Below, piece after piece: positions 1 through 7,044 of a stretch of 22,496 nt of DNA (its first letter is position 1; the number at the start of each line of letters is the position of its first letter). The stretch is from G020353235 sp964569555. Its GTDB lineage: Bacteria > Chloroflexota > Dehalococcoidia > Dehalococcoidales > JAUYDJ01. The translations under genes and the position numbers were made by a program. The stretch is taken from the NCBI GenBank assembly GCA_964569555.1, contig CAZMTT010000017.1, positions 1-22,496 of the forward strand, read 5' to 3'. A model generated the notes under the pieces. The model ran no database searches, was not told the DNA's origin, and worked only from the letters and a program-made list of their open reading frames with translations.

Positions 1-35
1 ACCACCAGCACCCTACCGATTCCTTCAACCATCAT
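1..35 (-). CDS. Start of a further gene after the receiver protein (partial, probably a second response regulator)
   Basis: Reading leftwards from tandem ATG codons at 35-33 and 32-30, the sequence encodes M-M-V-E-G-I-G-R-V-L-V and then leaves the window. The hydrophobic G-R-V-L-V stretch is how CheY-like receiver domains usually begin their first beta strand, so a second receiver protein is likely, but eleven residues cannot prove it. The start overlaps the stop codon of the preceding receiver gene (TGA at 27-25), which implies translational coupling and one transcript with the upstream kinase. Confidence 0.45.
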   Translation of the reverse strand, partial: MMVEGIGRVLV

Positions 36-417
36 TCACCCCCCTCAGAGTTTCCTTTATTATAACCCTTAACTCCTCAGGGGTAAATGGTTTGGGTAAA
101 AATGGTCTGGCGGTTTGCTCCAGAAAACTCCTGGACTCTTCACCCATCACATCTCCCGTGGTGAAGATTACACCCTCAGCCATTTGCGGGTGTTTTTCTT
201 TGAGCCAGTAATAGAGCTCTTTGCCGCTCATAGCCGGTGTCCTCATATCAATCAAGCAGAGGTCATAATCTTTCTTCTCAATCATCCCCTGGGCTATCTT
301 CCCGTCAAGGGCAATGTCTACCTCAAGTCCCTCCCCGGTAAGAACCCGCTCACAAACGCGGCTAATTTGGGGTTCGTCTTCGACGATGAGGACTTTTCCG
401 GATGCGGAACTTTTCAT
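25..417 (-). CDS. Stand-alone receiver-domain response regulator (CheY-like)
   Basis: 130 residues consisting of a single phosphoacceptor receiver domain with no output domain. Visible landmarks are the acidic pair E13-D14 in VEDE, the phosphoacceptor Asp57 in the LIDMR segment, Thr86/Thr87 after strand 4, and Lys109 in LPKPF before the last helix. Such proteins are phosphorylated by a partner histidine kinase and act by protein-protein contact. The gene starts 24 bp after the multi-PAS kinase, behind a purine-rich GGAGGTGGG ribosome binding site, so the kinase is the obvious donor. It overlaps the start of the next gene. The family call is secure; the output is unknown. Confidence 0.9.
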   Translation of the reverse strand: MKSSASGKVLIVEDEPQISRVCERVLTGEGLEVDIALDGKIAQGMIEKKDYDLCLIDMRTPAMSGKELYYWLKEKHPQMAEGVIFTTGDVMGEESRSFLEQTARPFLPKPFTPEELRVIIKETLRGVNDG

Positions 418-441
418 TTACCCACCTCCCCTCCTATCGTT

Positions 442-3321
442 TCAGATTATAGGCAGCTCCACCACAAAGGTACTACCTTTACCCGGCTCACTTTGGGCAT
501 AGATACTGCCGCCATGTTCGGTTACTATTCCATAACAGATGCTCAAGCCCAGCCCGGTGCCTTTACCCACCTCCTTGGTGGTAAAGAAGGGGTCAAACAG
601 GCGGCTCAGGTTCTCCTGAGGAATGCCGGCGCCATCATCAGCAAAGGAAGCCCGAATATTGTCCCCTACCCGCTCCGTAGTAATAATTAGATTGCCGCCT
701 CCATGCGCTGAAGTCATGAAATGCTCAGCATTAACGATGATGTTGAGGAAAACCTGCTGCAATTGGAAACCATCAGCCACAATTTCGGGCAGGTCGGGGG
801 CAAACTGGGTGCTGGTCTGAATATTGTGCACCTTTTGCTCATAGGTGCGAAGTGCCAAAACTACTTCTATCGCCTCATTTATGTTTTCCGGCTTCTTTTC
901 CGGCTCGTGCTTACGGGCAAAAGTAAGTAGATTCCGGACTACTTTACTGGTACGCTCCGCTTCCTCGTATATAACCTTCAGGTCTTCTTTAACACCACCC
1001 GGGATGTCTTTCGCCAACAGCAACTGGGCAAAACCAATGATACTGGTCAAAGGGTTGTTGAGCTCGTGGGCAACGCCTGAAATCAACTCACCGAGAGTAG
1101 CCAGACGGTCGGCAACGATAAGCTGTTCCTGCATCTGTTTGCGTTCGGTAATATCGCGGACAACATCAAGGATGAGTTTCCGGCCATTTGTCCTGATAAC
1201 CTGGGCGTGAGCTTCAACCGGTATTGCCGACCCATCCTTACGAAGATGGACACTCTCCCAGGTTGTTTCCCCTTTCGCTAAGAGTGTTTTTATCCGAGCA
1301 TCAAACAACCTGGCGTACTCCGGGGCAGCCAGGTCACGGCGATTTATGGCCATCAGTTCCTCTTTACTATAGCCATGCGATTTATAAGCGGTTTCATTGA
1401 CGTAGGTAATATTTCCCGCCGGAGTATAGACGAAAATAGAATCAGTGGCATTATCCAAGAGCCGCGCTTCCATCTTCAGGTCCCTCTCCGTCTGTTTCTG
1501 CTCGGTAATATCCAGGATAGAAGCCACGCTCCGCCCTGTTCCGGGAATAATATCAACACTGGCGTAAACATCTTTTATATTGCCCTTGCGGTCAACGAGC
1601 CGAGCTTCATACTGCTTGGGCACGGCATCGGGGTTAATCCGCCGCTGGCGATGATATTCTTTTAGTCTCTCCAAATCGTCTTTAAAAATGAATCCGGTCC
1701 ATTTCTTTTTGCCCACAATTTCGGCCTGAGAGTAGCCGGAGAGTTTCTCAAACTCCGTGTTGGCCAGCGAGATTGTGGTGTCTTCTTCGATGATTATCAT
1801 TGCGGTGCCGGTAGTTTCAAAAATAGCACGATACTTGCTTTCTGAATTCTTCAGTTTTGCTTCTCCCTGCCTGCGTTCGGTGATGTCACGGGCAATCGCC
1901 AGAAGGCCGACGGGCTTGGTGTCAGCATCGCGCAAAAAAGTGTATTTAATCTCAGCGGGGACCATAGAGCCATCCTTGTGTATCATATGCATTTCCAGCA
2001 GCCGTGACCGGAATAAGTCCTTCTGCTCTAGCTCTTCTTCTTTGGCTAATTCTTCGGCCAGAACCCCCATCGCCAACTCATTGGAGTCCGGAGTAAAAAC
2101 TTCTGCCATCGGCTTAGCCATAGCTTCCTCAGCACTGTAGCCAAGCAGACGGGTAATGGAAGGACTTATGTAGGTCGGCCGCATATTTAAATCTACTGTC
2201 CAGATAACATCGGCGGCATTATCGGCAACCAAGCGGTAACGCTCTTCGCTCTCCTGCAATGTCCCCAGCATCTGCCTTCGTTCAGTCACATCGCGCATAA
2301 TGTGAACCGATGCGGTAGCGTCTCCATTACCATCAATTATTGGGGAACAGGTCACCTCCGTATAAATTCCGAGGTGGGGATTAAAAAACTCACTCCGGGA
2401 CAGCTTCTGAGTCGTTAGCGATTGTCGCAGCGGACAATCCGCACAGGGCTCTTTCGTGCCGTGAATCAGCTCATAACAAATGCTGCCGACAACTGCTTGT
2501 GGCTTCATTTTACAGGTCCTGGCAAAGGCTTTATTCAACCGGACAACTTTGAAATCTTTATCATGAATGGAAATCAAATCCGGGATATTGTCAAAAGTTG
2601 TTCTCCATTCCTCGGCAGCACGCTGTATCTTTTGCTGAGCCTGCTTGCGTTCGGTGATGTTCCGGATAAAGGCGACATTGGCTCGCTTCCCTTTATATAT
2701 GGTATAAGCACTGGTAAGCTCAATAGGGACCTCGGTGCCATCTTTCTTTATAATGGACAACTCAAAGAGCCCGTGGACAGCTTCACCCCGCATCCGGCGG
2801 CGGTACCTCTCCAAAGAAGCCTGCTGGTATTTGGGGCTGACCAGCTCGTGAAACGAGGCGTTGAGCAGTTCCTTCTTGGAGTAGCCGGTAATATTAGCCC
2901 ATTCATCACTGACGAAGGTCATGATACCTTCTCCCTGTTCGGTATCCTGCCGCATGATGATGGCTTCGCCAACCCTTACCCCCAGCTCCACCAGAGCGCG
3001 GTATCTCTCCTCTGACCCCCGTAATGCCTCCGTCGAACGTTTCACAGAGGCGAAAAAGGGACCAATCAGGGCTATTCCCACTACCATAAGCATCGAGATA
3101 GCCAGTGCCACCAGTTCAGCTTGAAGGTCAGGCGGGGGGGTTATACCGCCGGAAACCAATCGGGATAATATGATTGAGTGCCGGACCCCCATAAGGAAAA
3201 TGGCGGTAGCAATTAAAATCCAGGCTACAAGGCCGCCGGTAACCCGGATTAATCTTAAGGCTAAGAATGCGGCCGTGAACTGAAGTACAATAGAAACGCC
3301 TATGACAAATGCTACATCCAT
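442..3321 (-). CDS. Membrane-anchored multi-PAS sensor histidine kinase (NtrB-like core)
   Basis: 959 residues. The N-terminus has about three hydrophobic segments (roughly residues 3-25, 31-52 and 70-92) with little outside the membrane, so input is probably cytoplasmic or intramembrane. Five PAS/PAC modules follow (about 100-225, 226-350, 351-480, 481-605, 606-730), each closing with a D-I-T-E-R/Q type PAC end. The second carries a C-x-x-C-P motif. The kinase core has a HisKA motif with His752 (AHELNNPLTS), an N box near 860 and G boxes (DDGAGIP, GKGTGLGLS). It lacks a fused receiver, and two receiver genes follow downstream. The HTH regulator gene lies 87 bp upstream on the same strand. 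Kinase class is clear; the signal is not. Confidence 0.93.
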   Translation of the reverse strand: MDVAFVIGVSIVLQFTAAFLALRLIRVTGGLVAWILIATAIFLMGVRHSIILSRLVSGGITPPPDLQAELVALAISMLMVVGIALIGPFFASVKRSTEALRGSEERYRALVELGVRVGEAIIMRQDTEQGEGIMTFVSDEWANITGYSKKELLNASFHELVSPKYQQASLERYRRRMRGEAVHGLFELSIIKKDGTEVPIELTSAYTIYKGKRANVAFIRNITERKQAQQKIQRAAEEWRTTFDNIPDLISIHDKDFKVVRLNKAFARTCKMKPQAVVGSICYELIHGTKEPCADCPLRQSLTTQKLSRSEFFNPHLGIYTEVTCSPIIDGNGDATASVHIMRDVTERRQMLGTLQESEERYRLVADNAADVIWTVDLNMRPTYISPSITRLLGYSAEEAMAKPMAEVFTPDSNELAMGVLAEELAKEEELEQKDLFRSRLLEMHMIHKDGSMVPAEIKYTFLRDADTKPVGLLAIARDITERRQGEAKLKNSESKYRAIFETTGTAMIIIEEDTTISLANTEFEKLSGYSQAEIVGKKKWTGFIFKDDLERLKEYHRQRRINPDAVPKQYEARLVDRKGNIKDVYASVDIIPGTGRSVASILDITEQKQTERDLKMEARLLDNATDSIFVYTPAGNITYVNETAYKSHGYSKEELMAINRRDLAAPEYARLFDARIKTLLAKGETTWESVHLRKDGSAIPVEAHAQVIRTNGRKLILDVVRDITERKQMQEQLIVADRLATLGELISGVAHELNNPLTSIIGFAQLLLAKDIPGGVKEDLKVIYEEAERTSKVVRNLLTFARKHEPEKKPENINEAIEVVLALRTYEQKVHNIQTSTQFAPDLPEIVADGFQLQQVFLNIIVNAEHFMTSAHGGGNLIITTERVGDNIRASFADDGAGIPQENLSRLFDPFFTTKEVGKGTGLGLSICYGIVTEHGGSIYAQSEPGKGSTFVVELPII

Positions 3322-3343
3322 ACTCTGGCTCTCTCAACAGTGT

Positions 3344-3353
3344 GACTAGTACT
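3344..3353. repeat. Third copy of the AGTACTAGT element, between the HTH gene and the kinase
   Basis: GACTAGTACT here is the inverted form, matching 9 of 10 bases, of the AGTACTAGTT repeats upstream of the small HTH gene (3719-3728 and 3756-3765). It sits 23 bp in front of the kinase start codon, in the only gap between the two genes. This is a direct sequence observation; an operator role is inferred. Confidence 0.45.
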
Positions 3354-3408
3354 CACCTTCCAGCAATACCTGCGGCTTGCTTTCACACTCGCACCCCTGA
3401 ACTACTTT

Positions 3409-3642
3409 TTACCCGATCTCCATACCCACCCCCTGCCGACAATTAGTTGCTTGACTGATAAAATTTAATACATCTTCCCTTTTGAATCTTATGATGCCCT
3501 TGGTACCGAACCGGTATGACTGAAGCTGCCCCTCTTTCTCCCAGCGTCTGACCGTGCTGGGATGGACATTGAGCAAATGGGCTACATCGCTTACCGTCAG
3601 CATTTTATCCAGTAAATCATTTTGCGAGAACTCAAATTGCAT
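3409..3642 (-). CDS. Small MerR/excisionase-type helix-turn-helix DNA-binding protein
   Basis: 77 residues. Residues 15-62 form a MerR-like/excisionase HTH: LTVSDVAHLLNVHPSTVRRW is the helix-turn-helix, with a small wing around YRFGTKGIIRFKREDVLNFI. The domain is shared by excisionases, BldC-type developmental regulators and many small bacterial regulators. No integrase or phage gene is nearby, so a regulator is more likely than an excisionase. An AAAGGAC ribosome binding site precedes the ATG. The gene directly precedes the multi-PAS kinase on the same strand, and repeated AGTACTAGT elements flank it on both sides, which suggests that it controls itself and the kinase. The C-terminal tail of about 12 residues has no recognisable motif. 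Confidence 0.85.
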   Translation of the reverse strand: MQFEFSQNDLLDKMLTVSDVAHLLNVHPSTVRRWEKEGQLQSYRFGTKGIIRFKREDVLNFISQATNCRQGVGMEIG

Positions 3643-3683
3643 ATTTGTCCTTTCTATAACACAGGTGTCTTTTCGCTAGCACC

Positions 3684-3765
3684 ACTATACAATTCATAGT
3701 TATGTAAAAAACATAGAAAGTACTAGTTCTTTAGGACTAGGTCTTATAGCCATTTAGTACTAGTT
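3684..3765 (-). promoter_or_regulatory. Promoter/operator region of the HTH gene with direct and inverted repeats
   Basis: On the minus strand a -10 like TATAGT lies at 3689-3684, about 40 bp before the start codon. The place of the -35 is covered by the dyad TATGTAAAAAACATA (3701-3715; 5-bp arms). Upstream, the decamer AGTACTAGTT occurs twice as exact direct repeats (3719-3728, 3756-3765; 37 bp apart) with a related GGACTAGGTC between them at 3734-3743. No good -35 hexamer is present, which fits an activated or repressor-controlled promoter. The binding protein is inferred to be the adjacent HTH protein. Confidence 0.5.
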
Positions 3766-3775
3766 AGAAGTAATA

Positions 3776-3807
3776 AATAGGGGGCACTGACTTCAGTACC
3801 CCCTATT
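3776..3807 (-). terminator. Intrinsic terminator after the flavin reductase gene
   Basis: AATAGGGGG (3776-3784) pairs perfectly with CCCCCTATT (3799-3807). After one mismatch, ACTGA/TCAGT extends the stem. Read on the minus strand, the hairpin is followed by TATTACTTCT, a moderately T-rich tail. It lies 24 bp beyond the stop of the minus-strand gene at 3831. The stem is close to symmetrical, but no plus-strand gene ends here. Confidence 0.75.
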
Positions 3808-3830
3808 AGTCCCGGCAAACAGCAAGGGCT

Positions 3831-4409
3831 CTATTCTCTGGCTTTGAGTTCCTCGCCAACGCTGTGGGCTTCAGCGATGACCTCCCCCAGAGCCTGATAG
3901 CGGCGGATGGGGCGAGTAATGTAGATAAGAGGCTTAATCTTGTTAATATCGGCTTTGCCTTCGGTGAGACAGCTCTCGGAAATATAGGTTTCCTCAATCT
4001 GACCGATGACCAGGGAATGGCTCCCCAGGTCCAGAATATGCTTGACGCTACACTCCAGGTTAACCGGACACTGCTCAATCAGCGGCGCATTACCCAGCTT
4101 ACCGTAAAATACCTTGAAACGGCAGGCTTTCACTTTGTCAACCTCGGCACCGGAGATAAGCCCACAGTAATCGGTTTCCTTCACGATATCACTAGACGGC
4201 GTGTTCACCGAGAAGGTCAGGTTTTGCCTGACGCCCAGGCCGGTGTACCGGTCGTGCCGTATGGCTACCGAAATCATGGGCGGCTCACCATTAGCGATGC
4301 CGCCCCAGGCAACCACCATGAAGTCGGGCTTATCATCAACATTTGCCCCGATTAAGAGAATAGGCATAGGGTAAACCATAGATTGAGGGCCCAGTGGAAC
4401 CTTGCTCAT
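3831..4409 (-). CDS. Flavin reductase-like, FMN-binding split-barrel protein
   Basis: 192 residues resembling the flavin reductase-like family: an early PMPILLIGANVDDKPDFMVV strand pair, then AWGGIANGEPPMISVAIRHD with the FMN-contacting segment, NTPSSDIVKETDYCGLISG in the middle, and a conserved H-x-LVIGQIE strand. Members bind FMN and often act as NAD(P)H:flavin oxidoreductases, or as flavoredoxin-like electron carriers in anaerobes. The substrate cannot be read from sequence. A strong GAGGAGG site precedes the ATG. It lies 27 bp downstream of the YjbQ-family gene on the same strand and is closed by a hairpin terminator, so these two probably form a bicistronic unit. Confidence 0.85.
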   Translation of the reverse strand: MSKVPLGPQSMVYPMPILLIGANVDDKPDFMVVAWGGIANGEPPMISVAIRHDRYTGLGVRQNLTFSVNTPSSDIVKETDYCGLISGAEVDKVKACRFKVFYGKLGNAPLIEQCPVNLECSVKHILDLGSHSLVIGQIEETYISESCLTEGKADINKIKPLIYITRPIRRYQALGEVIAEAHSVGEELKARE

Positions 4410-4436
4410 CAGTCTGCCTCCTCTACATGGCTGGAT

Positions 4437-4838
4437 TTAAGGCTTATCCGGTATGACCTTGATTAAGAGATGGCGCTGTCGGGGACCGTCAAACTCGCAG
4501 AAGAAGACACCCTGCCAGGTACCCAGAACAAGCCGACCGCCATCTACCGGCAGTGCCAGCGAGCTACCGATTAGACTCGTCTTAATATGGGCCGGCGCAT
4601 TACCCTCCAGATGGCGGTAGCTCCGGTGCTGGGGCACCATCGCCTCAAGTTGTGCCTCAATATCGTCCACCACACTGGGGTCAGCATGCTCATTTACGGT
4701 AATCCCGGCGGTGGTATGAGGCACAAAGAGATAGCAAACGCCACTCTGAACGCCACTAGCCTTGACCGCCTCGGCCACCGTGGCCGTAATCTCCTGGAAC
4801 TCCATCCTCGACCTGGTGCTTACGCCTACCTGTTGCAA
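4437..4838 (-). CDS. yjbQ: YjbQ/UPF0047 family protein (secondary thiamine-phosphate synthase-like)
   Basis: The protein matches the UPF0047/YjbQ family, whose E. coli member has weak thiamine-phosphate synthase activity in vitro and whose true role is uncertain. Visible signatures are STRSRMEF near the N-terminus, PHTTAGITVNEHADPSV with the conserved histidines, and the C-terminal GTWQGVFFCEFDGPR with RHLLIKV. I start it at TTG 4838 (133 residues), because GGGGAGGG lies at the right distance and family members begin just before the STRSRMEF strand. An ATG at 4898 would add 20 residues with no family counterpart. It is divergent from the ThiF-like gene and is followed by the flavin reductase. 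Confidence 0.85.
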   Translation of the reverse strand: MQQVGVSTRSRMEFQEITATVAEAVKASGVQSGVCYLFVPHTTAGITVNEHADPSVVDDIEAQLEAMVPQHRSYRHLEGNAPAHIKTSLIGSSLALPVDGGRLVLGTWQGVFFCEFDGPRQRHLLIKVIPDKP

Positions 4839-5005
4839 CCTGACCCTCCCCTGATTTAGCCTGCTTAATATCCTACACCCCTGCCCTCGACTCCGCAAGG
4901 CAAACCAGCCCGAGGCAGGCGAGAAAAGGGTTGCATCTGTTTCATAATTGGCGCAAAATATCTCTTGCCATTCCCCTACTATAATAAGGAGGTCTATTCA
5001 GCAAA

Positions 5006-5764
5006 ATGGCTACTCTGACGCCGGATGAACGGGAGAGATACGACCGGCAGATAATGATTAAGGGGTGGGGGGAGGCGGGGCAGAAGAAGCTGAAGCGAGC
5101 CAGGGTATTCATCGCCGGCGCCGGTGGTCTCGGTTCAGCGGTGTCTCTATATCTAACTGCCGCCGGCGTGGGCACGATAAGAATAGCTGACCATGATAAA
5201 GTCGAGCTCAGTAACCTGAACCGGCAGGTTCTGCACTGGGGCGAGGACATAGGTCAGCCGAAAGTCGGTTCGGCAGCCACCAAGCTGCGCAAATTAAACC
5301 CGAACGTAAAAATAGAAACTGACGAAGTAACGATAACCGAAACCAATATCTCCCAGCTTGTCGCCGGCTTTGACCTGATAATTGACGCCCTGGATAACCT
5401 GCCCACCCGCTATTTGCTCAATAAAACGGCCATCGAGAAGAACATTCCCCTTTTCCACGGCGCCACAAATGGCTTTGAAGGCAGGGCAATGACCATAATT
5501 CCGGGCAAGACGGCCTGTCTTGCCTGTATCTATCATGAGGCTATGCCTGATGGTAAATTTCCCGTCATTGGCGTTACCCCGGCCATTATCGGTTGCATCC
5601 AGGCCACCGAGGTAATAAAGTATATTACCGGCCTGGGTGAGCTATTAATCAACAGACTGCTGGTCTATGATGGGCTGAGTATGAAATTCACCGAATTCAA
5701 GGTCAGGAAAGACCCGAAGTGCCGCTATTGTAGTCATTTAACTTCCGAAGGGAAGGCAGGTTGA
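5006..5764 (+). CDS. ThiF/MoeB/HesA-type E1-like adenylyltransferase
   Basis: 252 residues. The Rossmann nucleotide loop GAGGLG is at 38-43, and the DxVELSNLNRQ ATP-contact segment covers 64-74. Asp127/Asp130 in IIDALDN and zinc-type cysteine pairs at C171/C174 and C239/C242 complete the family core. These enzymes adenylate the C-terminal Gly-Gly of a ubiquitin-like carrier for sulfur transfer in thiamine, molybdopterin or other cofactor synthesis. Such a carrier is encoded next, overlapping by 4 bp. The stretch where E. coli ThiF has its sulfur-accepting Cys184 reads PDGKFPVIGV here, without cysteine, so a MoeB-like mechanism is more likely. GGAGG is at 4989-4993. Which cofactor it serves is undetermined. 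Confidence 0.88.
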   Translation: MATLTPDERERYDRQIMIKGWGEAGQKKLKRARVFIAGAGGLGSAVSLYLTAAGVGTIRIADHDKVELSNLNRQVLHWGEDIGQPKVGSAATKLRKLNPNVKIETDEVTITETNISQLVAGFDLIIDALDNLPTRYLLNKTAIEKNIPLFHGATNGFEGRAMTIIPGKTACLACIYHEAMPDGKFPVIGVTPAIIGCIQATEVIKYITGLGELLINRLLVYDGLSMKFTEFKVRKDPKCRYCSHLTSEGKAG

Positions 5765-6033
5765 GTATAAAAGTAAATATTCCCCATTTTCTGCAGGGTT
5801 ATACTGGCAATGTAAAGGCAACCGGGGTTAAGGGAAGTACTATTGGGGAGTGTCTTGAGGCTCTGGTCAGGCAGTTTCCCAAACTCAAGAAAGAATTATT
5901 CGACCGGGATGGCAACCTGCGCAGCTACCTTACCATCTGGGTCAATAAAGAGGGCACTAACTCCACCGAGCTAACGGTATCCCTTAAAGAGGGGGACGAG
6001 CTGGATATCCTGCCCGTGATTATCGGGGGATAG
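5761..6033 (+). CDS. MoaD/ThiS-type ubiquitin-like sulfur carrier
   Basis: 90 residues starting at a TTG that overlaps the preceding stop (TTGA), so translation is coupled to the E1-like gene. The fold signature is a beta-grasp protein ending in exactly VIIGG, the Gly-Gly tail that becomes adenylated and then thiocarboxylated. The pattern EGDELDILPVIIGG at the end is typical of MoaD-like proteins, and the length is close to MoaD (about 80-90) and longer than ThiS (about 66). With the E1-like partner it makes a sulfur-transfer pair. No moaE, thiG or sulfurtransferase is nearby, so the receiving cofactor is open; a tungsten or molybdenum pterin is a reasonable guess. Confidence 0.88.
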   Translation: MSIKVNIPHFLQGYTGNVKATGVKGSTIGECLEALVRQFPKLKKELFDRDGNLRSYLTIWVNKEGTNSTELTVSLKEGDELDILPVIIGG

Positions 6034-6047
6034 CTGCCCAACAGTAA

Positions 6048-6974
6048 ATGGTCACCATAAAACTGGGCGATACCAACCTCAACATATCAAAGATAGGTAT
6101 TGGCACATGGGCCTGGGGCTCACGAATTCTGTGGGGGTATGGCCGGGACTATACCGAAGCCGACCTACTATCAGTATATGAAGAAAGCCTTAAGTCAGGA
6201 GTTAATTTTTTCGACACCGCCGAGATTTATGGAATGGGCAATTCCGAAGAAATACTCGGCCGCTGCCTCCGAGAAAGCAAGACTAGCATCTCACTGGTAA
6301 TCGCCACCAAGTTTTTCCCCTTTCCCTGGCGTTTGGGTAGAAATGCGTTAAAGCAAGCCCTAGCCGGCAGCCTGAAACGGTTAGGGCTAAACAGGGTCGA
6401 GCTATATCAGCTCCACCAGCCGGTAAATATTAATAAATGGCTAAACGCCATCGCTGATGTTTATGAAGAAGGTCTAATCAGCACGGTTGGCGTATCGAAC
6501 TATAACCCGGAACAGCTCAAGCGGGCGTATGATATGCTGGGCAACCGGGGCATCAAGCTGGCTTCCAATCAGGTGCAGTACAGCCTGATTTATCGCCAAA
6601 ATGAATTTAACGGCCTTTTGGCGCTCTGCCAGGAACTCAAGGTCACCTTTCTGGCCTATTCGCCTATCGCCCAGGGAGTGTTGACCGGCAAATATACCCC
6701 CCAAAATCCCCCCCGGGGAATATTACGGAGCCGAAAATACCGCCGGGCCGTGCTGGAGCGGTGGCAACCCCTGCTCGAAGTGATGACCAGAATATCCGAA
6801 GAGAACGCCGGTAAAACACTCGCCCAGATTGCCCTCAACTGGGTATTGAGCAAGGGCGCCATTCCCGTTGTCGGCGCCAAGAATATAACCCAAATCAAAG
6901 ACAACATTGCAGCGCTTGACTGGCAATTATCCAATAAAGATGTAGCCCGGCTGGATGATGCAGCCAAGATTTGA
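6048..6974 (+). CDS. Aldo/keto reductase
   Basis: 308 residues with the aldo/keto reductase TIM-barrel pattern. The catalytic tetrad is visible as Asp56 (FFDTAEIYG), Tyr61, Lys88 (IATKFFP) and His123 (YQLHQP). The C-terminal NADP(H) segment appears as GAIPVVGAKNITQI, and LGKT-type strand GVSNYNPEQL is present. Family members reduce aldehydes and ketones with NADPH; the substrate cannot be predicted. It lies 14 bp after the carrier gene with no clear ribosome binding site, so it is probably cotranscribed with the E1/carrier pair. A small hairpin with a T-run follows it. Confidence 0.92.
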   Translation: MVTIKLGDTNLNISKIGIGTWAWGSRILWGYGRDYTEADLLSVYEESLKSGVNFFDTAEIYGMGNSEEILGRCLRESKTSISLVIATKFFPFPWRLGRNALKQALAGSLKRLGLNRVELYQLHQPVNINKWLNAIADVYEEGLISTVGVSNYNPEQLKRAYDMLGNRGIKLASNQVQYSLIYRQNEFNGLLALCQELKVTFLAYSPIAQGVLTGKYTPQNPPRGILRSRKYRRAVLERWQPLLEVMTRISEENAGKTLAQIALNWVLSKGAIPVVGAKNITQIKDNIAALDWQLSNKDVARLDDAAKI

Positions 6975-7021
6975 GTACCGGCGAGTACCAAACATCACAA
7001 TAGTTTAGGCTTTACACCCTT

Positions 7022-7044
7022 CCCTATCGGTAGGGGCTATTTTT
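7022..7044 (+). terminator. Short intrinsic terminator after the aldo/keto reductase
   Basis: CCCTA (7022-7026), loop TCGG, TAGGG (7031-7035), then GCTATTTTT. The stem is only 5 bp but is GC-containing and followed by a T-run in the plus direction. It overlaps the last codon of the convergent response regulator gene (stop at 7039-7037). Confidence 0.5.

Noticed and set aside
115..690. Long open frame on the plus strand opposite the kinase end and receiver gene
   Set aside because: It lies entirely antisense to two clear genes, has no ribosome binding site and shows no domain; it is a codon-bias shadow.
3409..3642. Small HTH protein as an excisionase of an integrated element
   Set aside because: No integrase, attachment-site repeat, tRNA junction or phage gene is nearby; the domain is also common in plain regulators.
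4965..4985. TTGCCA and TATAAT before the ThiF-like gene as a promoter
   Set aside because: The spacing is only 9 bp, and no other -35 fits at 16-19 bp. The TATAAT alone is not sufficient, and it would place the start site within the ribosome binding site.
6975..6995. GAGTACC direct repeat after the aldo/keto reductase
   Set aside because: Only two short copies, one including the stop codon; no regulatory logic in a convergent 3' region.
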